This document shows positions 9,143 to 19,178 of a stretch of 64,000 bases of DNA, one piece after another; the stretch's first letter is position 1; every line of letters starts with the position of its first letter. The notes beneath the pieces are model-generated. The model was not told where the DNA came from, did not search any database, and saw only the letters and a list, made by a program, of their open reading frames with translations. This stretch comes from Rosistilla oblonga (GTDB taxonomy: Bacteria > Planctomycetota > Planctomycetia > Pirellulales > Pirellulaceae). The position numbers and the translations under genes are program-made. The stretch lies in NCBI RefSeq assembly GCF_007751715.1, contig NZ_CP036292.1:310001-374000 (forward strand), written 5' to 3'.

Positions 9143-10629
9143 CAATGGCACTCACTTTGACGTTGGTTCTTCTGGATCGTTGGGTTTACTTTTCTTTCTT
9201 CGTTTCTGGAAGTGGGTGGTTTTGGGGCGGCGGGCGTAGGCCTCGCGTGGATAACTGCGGCCTGGGCGGTTGGGAAGCTTTTGCTTTGAGGCGTAGTGCA
9301 GCACGCGATCCAAACGTTCGATCCAACGACCGGGGTCACTGACTTCAATCCCCTGCAGCATGTGACGGTAGACAGACCACACGCCCGTAAAGCTTAATTC
9401 GCGGGGCTCACACTCGGCAATCACTGCGGCTTGGCGACGCAATTGGGTCGCTAAATTGTACGCTACCATCGACAAGGCGAACTCTTTGAGAAACATCTCC
9501 TTCGACTTCGCTCGGATCTCTTCGGTACCGATTACCAGTTTGATGTTGCGGATATCGACTTCGATATCGTTGCGTTTCCAGTACAGATCGCGCAGTTGCT
9601 TGGGCGTCGCATCGATATCCTCGACGAGGTAGAGGCTCTCTTCCCCGATCTTCAATTCATGGATCATCGCCGCTATGACACAGTCGGATGGGAGGTCTGG
9701 ATTGGTTACTCGTTCCTTGGCCGAAGGAGTCCAGGACACCCGGTAGCTTTTCGAAGTGGCTGTCGAATGGATTAGCTCTGCCCGCTTCCGAATTCGATTG
9801 AATCGATCTTTCTTTAGCCGTAGAACAAAATTGTGTCCATTCAAATGGGCATGATAAGCAGTCGAAAATATTCCGAACCCAGCGTCGGCCATGATGATGG
9901 ATTTAGCCGGGAGTCGCTTCATGAGAGTTTGAGCAAGCCGAGTTTCTGAGACGGCGTTTGGGCCATACATAGCTCCAATCTCCTCAGGCACTGCTGCCCC
10001 CGAGCTGAGTTCATGTGCGAAAACCACATACGCGATTGGCCACACACTTTCGCCGTACTGGTTAGAGGCGGGTGGGTAAGCGGCCTGAAGCTCGGCCACT
10101 GGAGCCAGTGTAAAGGTCGTTCCATCGATCAAGAACACACGCCGGTCACCCCATGTCGGCGCCGTCGAGTTAACGATCGACGACGCGACACGCTCTTGGA
10201 ACCAATGAGCTGCCTTCAAGCTGAGCCGATGTCGTGCATCGCTGTAACTGCTGCTCTTCGTCGAAAGCGAACCCTCACGAAGTCGCTTGTTCGTCTTGAG
10301 TTCCGGGGGAGCCGTTGCGATAAAGTGGAGAACGGCATCTCGCAGACTCGCCTTGGGGTTGAGGCGTTGGAAGAGCATCAGCCACAGAACTACACTTGTT
10401 TTATAGACGGCCGCTGGCCCAAGCTCTTCAAACACATCGGCATCGCCGATGTCCGTCCACTGTTTGAGCAGTTCGAAAGCCGCACTAAGTTTCTGAGTTC
10501 TTGCATCGCTCGACATGGAATGGCTTTTTCTGGCAGTCAAAAGAAAACCAAACCGCTAGCGCAAATTCAGTGCCAATCGCATGTGGTGGGAAGGGAAATG
10601 TTACTGGAATGTGAAAATGAGTGCCATTT
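9143..10629 (-). mobile_element. IS4-family insertion sequence, complete, with 10-bp target duplication
   Basis: A 1,487-bp element. The left end CAATGGCACTCACTTTGACG and the reversed right end AAATGGCACTCATTTTCACA form imperfect terminal inverted repeats sharing AATGGCACTCA. GGCTCGCGCC flanks both sides (9133-9142 and 10630-10639) as a 10-bp target-site duplication. The intact transposase runs leftward and its stop codon lies inside the left inverted repeat. The clean duplication and open frame suggest a recent, possibly active insertion. It sits in one unit of the 319-bp array. Confidence 0.93.
9152..10516 (-). CDS. IS4-family DDE transposase
   Basis: A 454-residue transposase with an intact catalytic set, numbered from the ATG at 10516. 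The first Asp is in FLIDGTTF (D131), the second in IIMADAGFGIF (D211), and the third acidic residue E319 lies in the IS4 signature Y-2-R-3-E-6-K (Y312, R315, E319, K326: YWKRNDIEVDIRNIK). An in-frame TTG at 10540 would add eight residues. It catalyses cut-and-paste movement of the element. The basic C-terminus (KRRKKSKPN) and the stop overlap the terminal repeat. Confidence 0.95.
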   Translation of the reverse strand: MSSDARTQKLSAAFELLKQWTDIGDADVFEELGPAAVYKTSVVLWLMLFQRLNPKASLRDAVLHFIATAPPELKTNKRLREGSLSTKSSSYSDARHRLSLKAAHWFQERVASSIVNSTAPTWGDRRVFLIDGTTFTLAPVAELQAAYPPASNQYGESVWPIAYVVFAHELSSGAAVPEEIGAMYGPNAVSETRLAQTLMKRLPAKSIIMADAGFGIFSTAYHAHLNGHNFVLRLKKDRFNRIRKRAELIHSTATSKSYRVSWTPSAKERVTNPDLPSDCVIAAMIHELKIGEESLYLVEDIDATPKQLRDLYWKRNDIEVDIRNIKLVIGTEEIRAKSKEMFLKEFALSMVAYNLATQLRRQAAVIAECEPRELSFTGVWSVYRHMLQGIEVSDPGRWIERLDRVLHYASKQKLPNRPGRSYPREAYARRPKTTHFQKRRKKSKPNDPEEPTSK

Positions 10630-10639
10630 GGCTCGCGCC

Positions 10640-11645
10640 GCAGGCTTTATGCGATCGCCGCGACTGCGGCTTGAAACAATTTGGCACCGAGGGGCGAAGC
10701 TCCGACCCTTGGGCTAGCACAGATCAAGCGAAGCGAGCCCTGCGAGCGGAGTTCAGGCTTGGGGGGGATTTCGCCGTGCTCAAACCACCTCGTAGCCGCG
10801 TATGCGGCGGCCGCATAAAGCCTGCGGCGCGAGCCGCAGGAAAGATCGGACACACTTGATATGTGAGTCCCGGCAGGGACGACAGATTCAGCGCACCGTT
10901 CGCTGCCTCCAGGGTTTTCCATTTCATCGGTCGCGGACGGTGGTCCTGCGGTTGGCACCGCAGGCTTTATGCGATCGCCGCGACTGCGGCTTGAAGCAAT
11001 TTGGCACCGAGGGTCGAAGCTCCGATCCTTGGGCTAGCACAGGTCAAACGAAGCGAGCCCCGCGAGCGGAGTTCAGGCTTGGGGGGATTTCGCCATGCTC
11101 AAACCACCTCGTAGCCGCGGATGCGGCGGCCGCATAAAGCCTGCGGCGCGAGCCGCAGGAAAGATTGGACACACTCGATATGTGAGTCCCGGCAGGGACG
11201 ACAGATTCAGCGCACCGTTCGCTGCCTCCAGGGTTTTCCATTTCATCGATCACGGCCGGTGGTCCTGCGGTTCGCGCCGCAGGCTTTATGCGATCGCCGC
11301 GACTGCGGCTTGATACAATTTGGCTCCGAGGGGCGAAGCTCCGATCCGTTGCCTAGCCCAGGTCAAACGGAGCGAGCCCCGCGAGCGGAGTGCTGGCCTG
11401 GGGGGATTTCGCCGTGCTCAAACCACCTCGTAGCCGCGTATGCGGCGGCCGCATAAAGCCTGCGGCGCGAGCCGCAGGAAAGATCGGACACACTTGATAT
11501 GTGAGTCCCGGCAGGGACGACAGATTCAGCGCAACGTTCGCTGCCTCCAGGGTTTTCCATTTCATCGGTCGCGGCCGGTGGTCCTGCGGTTGGCACCGCA
11601 GGCTTTATGCGATCGCCGCGACTGCGGCTTGAAACAATTTGGCCC
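10640..11645. repeat. ~319-bp tandem repeat array, right part (three units and a partial)
   Basis: The GCGATCGCCGCGACTGCGGC landmark recurs at 10651, 10971, 11290 and 11609, so the period is 319-320 bp. The unit left of the IS continues at 10640, showing the array was continuous before insertion. Units differ at scattered bases, for example CCTGCGGTTGGCACCGCAGG versus CCTGCGGTTCGCGCCGCAGG at the last hairpin. The array stops about 30 bases short of the stop codon of the DUF1501 gene. No credible coding content. Confidence 0.92.
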
Positions 11646-11676
11646 CGTGACCGATGTGCCGGCCCAAGGGATCGGT

Positions 11677-13152
11677 TTACGCCAGGATCGGACGGATGAC
11701 TTTCGCTTCGGTGACGCCGGTGAGGCGTTGGTCGAGCCCTTGGAACGGGTAGGTGAATCGGCTGTGGTCGATTCCCAATTGGTTCAGGATCGTGGCGTTG
11801 AGATCGCGGATGTGAACCGGATCGGCTGTCACGTTGTAACTGAATTCGTCGGTCTCGCCGTGGACGACGCCTTGTTTGATGCCCGCTCCGGCCATCCAGA
11901 CGGTGAAGCACTTGGGATGGTGATCGCGGCCGTAGGTCTTCTTCGTCAGCTTCCCTTGGCAGTAGATCGTGCGTCCAAATTCGCCACCCCAGACGACAAG
12001 CGTGTCGTCCAGTAGGCCGCGCTGTTTGAGGTCGGTCAGCAGCCCCGCGTTGGGTTGGTCGGTGTCCTTGCATTGTTTTGGTAGGTCGCCCGGCAGGTTG
12101 CCGTGCTGATCCCAGCCGCGATGGAAGATCTGCGTGAACCGCACGCCGCGCTCGGCCATTCGCCGCGCCAGGATGCAGCAGTTTGCATAGGTTCCCGGTC
12201 GCATGACATCGGGGCCGTACAGGTCCAAGACGTGTTGCGGTTCGTCGCTCAGATCGGCCAGTTCGGGGATCGATGTCTGCATCCGAAACGCCATCTCGTA
12301 CTGCGCGATCCGGGCGTTGGTCTCCGGATCGCCGATCGCTTCGTAGGTCTGTTGGTTCAGCCGCGAGAGGCTGTCGAGCATCCGGCGGCGGACGCCCGCA
12401 TCCAAGCCGCTGGGATTCGACAGGTACAGCACCGGGTCGCCGGCGCTGCGCAGCGATACGCCTTGGTATTTGCTTGGCAAAAAGCCGCTCCCCCACAGTC
12501 GGTTGTAGAGCGCTTGGGCTTGTTGGCGGCCGGACCATGAAGCTGTCATGACCAGGAACGACGGCAGGTTTTCGTTTTCGTTCCCCAGCCCGTAACTGAG
12601 CCATGAGCCGAGGCTCGGTTTGCCCGGCAATTGGTCTCCGGTGCAGATGTAAGTGATCGCCGGATCGTGGTTGATCGCTTCGGTCCACATCGACCGGATC
12701 ATCGAAATCTCGTCGACCTTCTTGGCCATGTGCGGAACCAATTCACTGGCCCACGTTCCCGCCTTGCCGTGCTGAGCAAACTTGTAGATCGAAGGAGCGA
12801 TCGGGAAACGCGATTGCCCGCTGGTCATCGTCGTCAGACGCTGGCCTTGGCGGATCGTTTCGGGGAGATCTTTGTCGAACCAGTCCGCCATCTTCGGCTT
12901 GTAGTCCCACATGTCCATCTGGCTCGGCGCGCCCGACATGAACAGATAGATCGCCCGTTTGGCTTTCGGTTGGTGATGCGGCAGGTTTGCCAGTCCCGGC
13001 GTGCCTTGGAGCTGAGCATCCGCGGTGGCGGCGTGCAGCGGGCTGCCGGGCATCGACGCTAGCGCGGCGGTCCCGAGGCCCAGCGAGGCGTTGCGAAAGA
13101 AGTGGCGACGCGTGAGTAATCGTTTGTATTGGTCAAATGCATCGATGGTCAT
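11677..13152 (-). CDS. DUF1501 domain protein (sulfatase-fold family), operon 2
   Basis: A 491-residue protein with a Tat-like start ([17 protein letters not shown], about residues 14-30) and DUF1501 landmarks: [45 protein letters not shown] and [18 protein letters not shown]. Its ATG overlaps the TGA of the upstream PSD1 gene by four bases (ATGA), so the pair is translationally coupled. Probably exported; substrate unknown. It differs from the DUF1501 protein of operon 1 in having GGEFGR where the other has GGEMGR. Confidence 0.9.
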   Translation of the reverse strand: MTIDAFDQYKRLLTRRHFFRNASLGLGTAALASMPGSPLHAATADAQLQGTPGLANLPHHQPKAKRAIYLFMSGAPSQMDMWDYKPKMADWFDKDLPETIRQGQRLTTMTSGQSRFPIAPSIYKFAQHGKAGTWASELVPHMAKKVDEISMIRSMWTEAINHDPAITYICTGDQLPGKPSLGSWLSYGLGNENENLPSFLVMTASWSGRQQAQALYNRLWGSGFLPSKYQGVSLRSAGDPVLYLSNPSGLDAGVRRRMLDSLSRLNQQTYEAIGDPETNARIAQYEMAFRMQTSIPELADLSDEPQHVLDLYGPDVMRPGTYANCCILARRMAERGVRFTQIFHRGWDQHGNLPGDLPKQCKDTDQPNAGLLTDLKQRGLLDDTLVVWGGEFGRTIYCQGKLTKKTYGRDHHPKCFTVWMAGAGIKQGVVHGETDEFSYNVTADPVHIRDLNATILNQLGIDHSRFTYPFQGLDQRLTGVTEAKVIRPILA

Positions 13153-16100
13153 TTTGTCACCACTTCATCCAGGTTGATTAACGTGCTCGCCACGGCGGTC
13201 CAAGCTGCAAGTTCGATCGGATCGATCGAATCGGGCGTGGGCGATTGCCCCAGCTTGATCAAGCGGTTTGCATTTTCGGGGTCTTTGCCAAACGCGGCGC
13301 GGGCGTCGTTTAACAGTCCGATCAGTTCAGCCGTTTCGGTTTCCGAAGGAACGCGCGAGGTCAGCGTTTCAAAAGCCCAAGCGATCTTTTGAGCGTCGTC
13401 GCTGCCTCCTTCGGCGATCACGCGTTGGCCGAGGTTTCGCGAGCATTCGACGAACTGCAATTCGTTCAGCATCATCAACGCTTGCAGCGGCGTGTTGGTT
13501 CGCTCGCGTCGCGCCGTGCACGATTCGCGGCTCGGGGCGTCCAGCATCGTCATCGTCGGCGGGGCGCTCGTCCGTTTCCAGAACGTGTAGAGGCTGCGGC
13601 GGTAGATCTTTTCGCCGCTGTCGGGTTTGAAATTGACGGTGTCCGAACCCGAATATCCAACCGCTTCCCAAAGTCCTTCGGGTTGCGGCGGCTTGACGCT
13701 CGGGCCACCTTGTTTCTCGACCAGCAATCCGCTGGCCATCAACGCTTGGTCGCGTAACATCTCCGCATCCAAACGGAAGCGTGCCCCGCGGGCCAGCAGT
13801 CGATTACTCGGATCGATCTCGCGTTGCTTGGGCGACACGCGTTGGTCGCGGCGGTAGGTCTGCGACATCATGATCTGTTTGATCATCCGCTTCACATCCC
13901 AGCCCGAATCACGGAAATCGATCGCCAGCCAATCGAGCAGTTGCGGATGGCTTGGCGGTTCGCCTTGAGCTCCAAAATCTTCGCTCGTCTTGACGATTCC
14001 CGTTCCAAACAGCTGCTGCCAGTAACGGTTCACCGCAACGCGAGCTGTCAGGGGATGGCTGGGATCGGTCAGCCATTTCGCGAGGCCCATGCGATCATTC
14101 GGGACGCCTTCGGGCAGCGGCGGCAGCGCGGCCGGAACTGCTCGCGGCACCTCTTCTCCCTTTTGATCGTATTCGCCACGCAGCAGGATATGGCTGGGAC
14201 GAGGCTCTTTGAGTTCCTTCCAAACCAACGTCGTCGGAAACGACTTTTCGACGGCATCGATCTGGTTCAGGATGCCATCTTTTTGAGCTCGCAGCACCAG
14301 CCAATCGGGATCGATGCTGGCGACGCGGCGATAGTAGGCGCGGATCGCATCGGCTTGGTCGGCGGTTCGCGCGGCGGCATCCAGTTTGGCAATCTCCACA
14401 ATCGATGCGGGAACCGGAGCCGAAGGAGATCGGACGGCAAACGCGAACCGGCTCGGTCGCCCACCGTGGCTGACGACCTTGAGATCGATGTGATTCACGC
14501 CCTTCTTCAGGTCGACTTCGTATTCGTCTCGCAGCGACGCAAAGTCGCGCTGCTGCTTTACCTCGCCTTGCTTCTTCTTATTGACATACAAGACGTAGCC
14601 ATCTTGAGTGCCCAACAGCAGCGTCACCTTTTGAGGCGTCTTCGCCTCGATCGTGCGATGCAATACGACGACCGAGGGCTCATCGCCAACGGTCGGCAGA
14701 TCGTGCGCTGCGGCATTGGCGTAAGTCGGCTGCTTTTTCCAAGGCAGTTCGCGATTGCTGAACTTTTCATTGGCCTTAAATTCGCGGCCCTCCGAGGCGA
14801 AGGTGCGGTAGTAGCCGGCGGCGGCGTATTCCACCGGGAACGGTCCGGTTTGATCCCAGTCGCCGAGGACCAATTGCTGGTCGGCAGCCGGTTGCGGAAC
14901 GGCGTCGCTGACACTCAAACGGACCTGTCCGAATTGATGTCCCGCCCATTGCGATTTGAAGTGCAGCTTGATTCGCAACCGCGAATCGGCACCGTCGGAC
15001 AGGAAGCTCGACGCGACAAACCACGCCGATCGCGTGCCGGGATTCAAATGCCCGCCGATCGCCCAGCCGGCGTCTTTGTCCTGCTTGCCGTCGAACGCAT
15101 ATCCGATCGCAAACTTGCCACCGGGCTGTTCGTAGTCGGCTTCGCCATAGATCAACTTCACTGGCAACCAGCGATTGCCCGACATCGGCGATGCGATCTC
15201 GACCTCCATCTCCGTCAGGACCGCATTGCCATTGCTGCTGATTCCGCCCGGCTTGTTCTTATCGGCCAGGACTTCCAATTGCAGCAGTTGCCAGTTGTCG
15301 CCGGTTGGCACGGGAGCTTCGATCACCAGCGTGTCGGACGCCGCCGGAGTTCCGGTCGCTTTGACCGAACCATCTTCTAATTGCTCCAGCTTCAATTCGC
15401 TTTCGGTTGTCACTTTATCGGGAATCAGCGGCACCCAGTTGATCGCTTGACCGCCGCTCAGTCGCTGTTCCCAACGTTGCTGTGCCTCGTCGACACCCGT
15501 CAGGTCGCCTTCCATTTCGACGTCCAGCATCTGCAGTTCTTCCCGCAGTTGTTTCAGTTGGCTCTTGTGCTCTGCCGTCGGCACTTGAACCGTCGGCGGG
15601 TGATCCTTCTTGTTTCCGTCCAACGCCCGGCCATCGAGGCTGTTGAAATACGCAAACAGCGAATAGAAGTCGCGAGCCGAGATCGGGTCGAACTTGTGAT
15701 CGTGGCAGACCGCGCAACCGGTGGTCATGCCCAGGAAGACGGTGCCAAAGGCGGAGACGCGATCGACGCAGTTCCGCACGTAGACTTCGTCGTAGATCGA
15801 TCCCCCTTCGCTTGTCGTGACGTTCAATCGATTGAAGCCGCTGGCGATCTGTTGCTGCAGCGTGGCGTTGGGGATCAAGTCGCCGGCGAGTTGTTCGGTG
15901 ATGAATTCGTCCAGCGGTTTGTTGTCGTTAATCGCTGCGATCACCCAATCGCGATAGGGCCACATCTCGCGGTAGTTGTCCAAGTGCAGGCCGTGCGTGT
16001 CGCCATAGCGGACCAGGTCCAACCAGTAGCGGGCTTGGTGTTCGCCGAACCGCTTCGACTCCAGCAATCGGTCGATCAATTTTTCGTAAGCGTTAGGCGA

Positions 16101-16703
16101 CTGGTCGGCGACAAAATCGCGAACCTCTTGCAGCGTTGGCGGCAGGCCGGTCAGGTCGAAGGTGGCGCGGCGGATCAGCGATCGTTGATCGGCGGGTGGA
16201 TTGATCGACAGTCCCGCTTGCAACGCCTTGTTGGCGATGAATTGATCGATCGGACCATCGACGGGGATCGCGGGATCGGAGATCGCCGGCGGGTCTACTT
16301 TTTGTGGCGGCAGCAGCGACCAGTGGGCGCTAAAGGGAGCCCCTTGGGCGATCCAGTCGGTCAGCAGTTGCTTCTGCTTGGCCGTGAGCGGTTTGTGGAA
16401 ATCAGCCGGCGGCATGAGCTCGCCTTCGTCATCGCTGGCGATCCGCGCGACCAGAGTGCTGGCCTCGACGTCGCCGGGGACGATCGCTCGATCGCCGCTG
16501 TCGAGTTCCGCCAGCGCCGGATCCGCTTCATCCAATCGCAGCCCCGCCTGACGGTGTTCCGCATCGGGACCGTGGCAGGAAAAGCAATGGTTGGACAGGA
16601 TAGGACGAATGTCGCGATTGAAATCGACCTGCGATTGTTCGGCAAAACAACAAAGTTGCCAAACCAGGCACAGACCCATCGACGATAGAATGCGTAGCAA
16701 CAT
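13149..16703 (-). CDS. PSD1-type cytochrome c / DUF1549 / DUF1553 protein with extra central domain, operon 2
   Basis: A 1,184-residue exported protein, ~220 residues longer than its paralogue at 5520. In order: a signal peptide; a haem-type CFSCHG in an N-terminal cytochrome segment; DUF1549 with [18 protein letters not shown] and a second motif [11 protein letters not shown]; a central beta-rich region (about residues 400-760) resembling carbohydrate-binding or lectin-like modules; and DUF1553 with [20 protein letters not shown] and SQTYRRDQ. The ATG at 16703 is chosen over one four codons upstream because it starts the signal peptide directly. Likely secreted, working with the coupled DUF1501 protein. 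Confidence 0.9.
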   Translation of the reverse strand: MLLRILSSMGLCLVWQLCCFAEQSQVDFNRDIRPILSNHCFSCHGPDAEHRQAGLRLDEADPALAELDSGDRAIVPGDVEASTLVARIASDDEGELMPPADFHKPLTAKQKQLLTDWIAQGAPFSAHWSLLPPQKVDPPAISDPAIPVDGPIDQFIANKALQAGLSINPPADQRSLIRRATFDLTGLPPTLQEVRDFVADQSPNAYEKLIDRLLESKRFGEHQARYWLDLVRYGDTHGLHLDNYREMWPYRDWVIAAINDNKPLDEFITEQLAGDLIPNATLQQQIASGFNRLNVTTSEGGSIYDEVYVRNCVDRVSAFGTVFLGMTTGCAVCHDHKFDPISARDFYSLFAYFNSLDGRALDGNKKDHPPTVQVPTAEHKSQLKQLREELQMLDVEMEGDLTGVDEAQQRWEQRLSGGQAINWVPLIPDKVTTESELKLEQLEDGSVKATGTPAASDTLVIEAPVPTGDNWQLLQLEVLADKNKPGGISSNGNAVLTEMEVEIASPMSGNRWLPVKLIYGEADYEQPGGKFAIGYAFDGKQDKDAGWAIGGHLNPGTRSAWFVASSFLSDGADSRLRIKLHFKSQWAGHQFGQVRLSVSDAVPQPAADQQLVLGDWDQTGPFPVEYAAAGYYRTFASEGREFKANEKFSNRELPWKKQPTYANAAAHDLPTVGDEPSVVVLHRTIEAKTPQKVTLLLGTQDGYVLYVNKKKQGEVKQQRDFASLRDEYEVDLKKGVNHIDLKVVSHGGRPSRFAFAVRSPSAPVPASIVEIAKLDAAARTADQADAIRAYYRRVASIDPDWLVLRAQKDGILNQIDAVEKSFPTTLVWKELKEPRPSHILLRGEYDQKGEEVPRAVPAALPPLPEGVPNDRMGLAKWLTDPSHPLTARVAVNRYWQQLFGTGIVKTSEDFGAQGEPPSHPQLLDWLAIDFRDSGWDVKRMIKQIMMSQTYRRDQRVSPKQREIDPSNRLLARGARFRLDAEMLRDQALMASGLLVEKQGGPSVKPPQPEGLWEAVGYSGSDTVNFKPDSGEKIYRRSLYTFWKRTSAPPTMTMLDAPSRESCTARRERTNTPLQALMMLNELQFVECSRNLGQRVIAEGGSDDAQKIAWAFETLTSRVPSETETAELIGLLNDARAAFGKDPENANRLIKLGQSPTPDSIDPIELAAWTAVASTLINLDEVVTK

Positions 16704-16988
16704 GGGCGACTGCAAAGTGGATGGAAGGTAATTAGGTGGGAGCCGGCGGGACGTGTTCCAGCGGTCCTTCTTATTCTATACGTCCGTGAAACCAGATATC
16801 AACGAATTGAACGATTCGTTCAGGATCTCACGTCGATGACAGTCCGGGGACGGCGGTCGATTGTGTCGGTCACGCGGCATATTCGACTTGTGGCGGGGCC
16901 TGCGATAATAATGGCTGTGGGCCGGCCGTCCAGTCGTTCCTTTCGCATTGAGCGGGTTTCTGCACAACGATCACATTGGCTGAGTGAA

Positions 16989-19178
16989 ATGAAGATGAAA
17001 GTTCGCAGCGGCGGCGGTTTCCGAGCGATCCTCTATACGCTCAAGAAAGGACGCGAGGTCGGCGGCGTCTTTAAGATGTATCACGCCATGCGAACGCGGA
17101 ACGCTTGCAAGACCTGCGCCTTGGGCATGGGCGGCCAAAAGGGTGGGATGGTCAATGAGCGAGGGGCCTTTCCCGAGGTCTGCAAGAAGAGCTTGCAGGC
17201 GATGGCAGCGGATTTGCAGCCGGCGGTTTTGCCTACCTTCTGGGATCAGCATCCCGTCGAACAGTTATCGCGGATGACGCCGCGCGAACTGGAGCATTGC
17301 GGGCGGCTGGTCCAGCCGGTGATCTATCGCCGCGGGGCTTCGCATTTCCAAACGATCTCGTGGGAGGAATCGCTATCGCGGATCGCCGCCAAGCTCCGCT
17401 CGCTGACTCCCGACGAAACGTTTTGGTATTTCAGTGGCCGCAGCAGCAACGAAGCGGGCTTTCTGTTGCAGTTGTTGGCTCGACTCTACGGAACGAATAA
17501 CGTTAACAACTGTAGCTACTACTGTCACCAGGCGAGTGGCGTCGGGCTGCAGTCGTCGATCGGCAGTGGAACGGCAACGATTGTGTTGGAGGATCTGGAG
17601 CAGGCCGATCTGGTTTTTGTGATCGGTGGCAACCCGGCCAGCAATCATCCGCGGATGATGACCAGTCTGATGCACGTTCGCCGTCGCGGCGGTCACGTGG
17701 TCGTGATCAATCCAGTTCGCGAAACCGGGATGGTCAACTTTCGGATTCCCAGCGATCCGATCAGCCTGCTGTTTGGAACCAAGATCGCCTCGCATTATGT
17801 GCAACCTCATATCGGCGGCGACCTCGCATTGTTGTGGGGCATCGCCAAACAGTGCTGCGAAGACGAGACGATCGTCCGCGCGTTCCTCGATGCCCATTGC
17901 ACCGATTCAGCCGCCTGGCTGGAAGCCGTCGCTGCGATGTCGTGGGACGAGATCGTGGCAAAATCGGGGATCGATCGCGATCAGATCCGCACCGTTGCTG
18001 GCGTTTATGCAAAGTCGCAGCGGACCGTTTTCGCGTGGACGATGGGGATCACGCATCACGCTCATGGAGTGCAAAACGTTCAAGCGATCGCCAACCTCGC
18101 GATGGCTCGCGGAATGCTTGGCCGTCCCGGATGCGGGCTGCTACCGATCCGCGGGCACAGCAACGTGCAGGGGATCGGTTCGGTTGGCGTGACGCCAAAA
18201 CTGAAGGACGCGATTTTTGAGAACCTGCAATCCAAGTTCCACCTGGAGCTGCCGACCAGCACCGGATTGGACACGTTGGCCTGCATGGAAGCCGCTCACG
18301 ATCGGCGGATGAAGTTTGGACTCTGCCTAGGCGGCAACCTCTACGGTTCCAATCCCGATTCGCGTTACGCAGCCGAAGCGCTCTCGCGGTTGGAGATGTC
18401 GGTGATGCTCAGCACGACGCTGAACACCGGGCACGTCAACGGTCTGGCCGATGAAACGATCATCCTGCCGGTGCTGCCTCGCGACGAAGAGCCCGAAGCG
18501 ACGACGCAGGAGTCGATGTTTAACTTCATTCGGATGAGCGACGGCGGGCCGCGACGCGTGCCGGGGCCGCGCAGCGAAGTCCGCGTGATCGCCGATCTGG
18601 GACGTCGCGCGATTGGCGATAGCGATCTGATTTGCTGGGACCAGTTGCAGCAGACCTCGACGATTCGCAACTGGATCAGCGAAGTGGTTCCCGGCTACAC
18701 AAAGCTCGACAAAATCGAAGCGACCAAACAAGAGTTCCAACTCGATGGCCGAACGTTTCATGAACCAAAATTTCCCACCGCCGATGGGAAAGCGGTCATG
18801 CACACGCATGCCATGCCCGATCTGAAGGGGACCGATTCAAATGAGTTGCGGTTGATGACCGTTCGCAGCGAAGGGCAATTCAACACGGTCGTCTACGAAG
18901 AGGAAGACCTTTACCGGAACCAAGACCGCCGCGACATCATCTTGATGCATCCCGACGACCTGCAGCGGTTGGGGCTTCAGCACGATCAACCGGTTTCGAT
19001 TCGCAGCGATACCGGCCAGATCGATGGCTATCTGGCCCGCGGTTTTGATTCGATCCGCCCCGGCAATTCGCTGATGTATTACCCCGAATCGAACTGTCTC
19101 GTCTCTCGCTATGCCGACCCGCAAAGCAAGACGCCTGCGTTCAAGGGGATCGTGGTCACCGTCACGCCGTTGGCCTAG
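16989..19178 (+). CDS. FdhF/YdeP-family molybdopterin oxidoreductase, orphan
   Basis: A 729-residue protein of the formate-dehydrogenase-alpha-like YdeP family. The N-terminal ACKTCALGMGGQKGGMVNE (about residues 37-55) is typical, with a CxxC but not the full four-cysteine FeS ligand set of classic FdhF. Molybdopterin-binding regions follow (FWYFSGRSSNEAGF, then FVIGGNPASNHPRMM). The C-terminal molydop-binding domain has MTVRSEGQFNTVVYEEEDLYR. The substrate is unknown; YdeP is linked to acid resistance in E. coli. No FdhD, small subunit or cofactor genes are nearby. An upstream in-frame extension lacks family similarity. Confidence 0.87.
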   Translation: MKMKVRSGGGFRAILYTLKKGREVGGVFKMYHAMRTRNACKTCALGMGGQKGGMVNERGAFPEVCKKSLQAMAADLQPAVLPTFWDQHPVEQLSRMTPRELEHCGRLVQPVIYRRGASHFQTISWEESLSRIAAKLRSLTPDETFWYFSGRSSNEAGFLLQLLARLYGTNNVNNCSYYCHQASGVGLQSSIGSGTATIVLEDLEQADLVFVIGGNPASNHPRMMTSLMHVRRRGGHVVVINPVRETGMVNFRIPSDPISLLFGTKIASHYVQPHIGGDLALLWGIAKQCCEDETIVRAFLDAHCTDSAAWLEAVAAMSWDEIVAKSGIDRDQIRTVAGVYAKSQRTVFAWTMGITHHAHGVQNVQAIANLAMARGMLGRPGCGLLPIRGHSNVQGIGSVGVTPKLKDAIFENLQSKFHLELPTSTGLDTLACMEAAHDRRMKFGLCLGGNLYGSNPDSRYAAEALSRLEMSVMLSTTLNTGHVNGLADETIILPVLPRDEEPEATTQESMFNFIRMSDGGPRRVPGPRSEVRVIADLGRRAIGDSDLICWDQLQQTSTIRNWISEVVPGYTKLDKIEATKQEFQLDGRTFHEPKFPTADGKAVMHTHAMPDLKGTDSNELRLMTVRSEGQFNTVVYEEEDLYRNQDRRDIILMHPDDLQRLGLQHDQPVSIRSDTGQIDGYLARGFDSIRPGNSLMYYPESNCLVSRYADPQSKTPAFKGIVVTVTPLA

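Noticed and set aside
8515-11645. Many ~70-110-codon ORFs on both strands in the 319-bp array
   Set aside because: They run through perfect hairpins, repeat with every unit on both strands and have no ribosome sites; they follow from GC-rich repeats.
13824-16688. Two long plus-strand ORFs opposite the second PSD1 gene
   Set aside because: Shadow frames of a well-supported gene.
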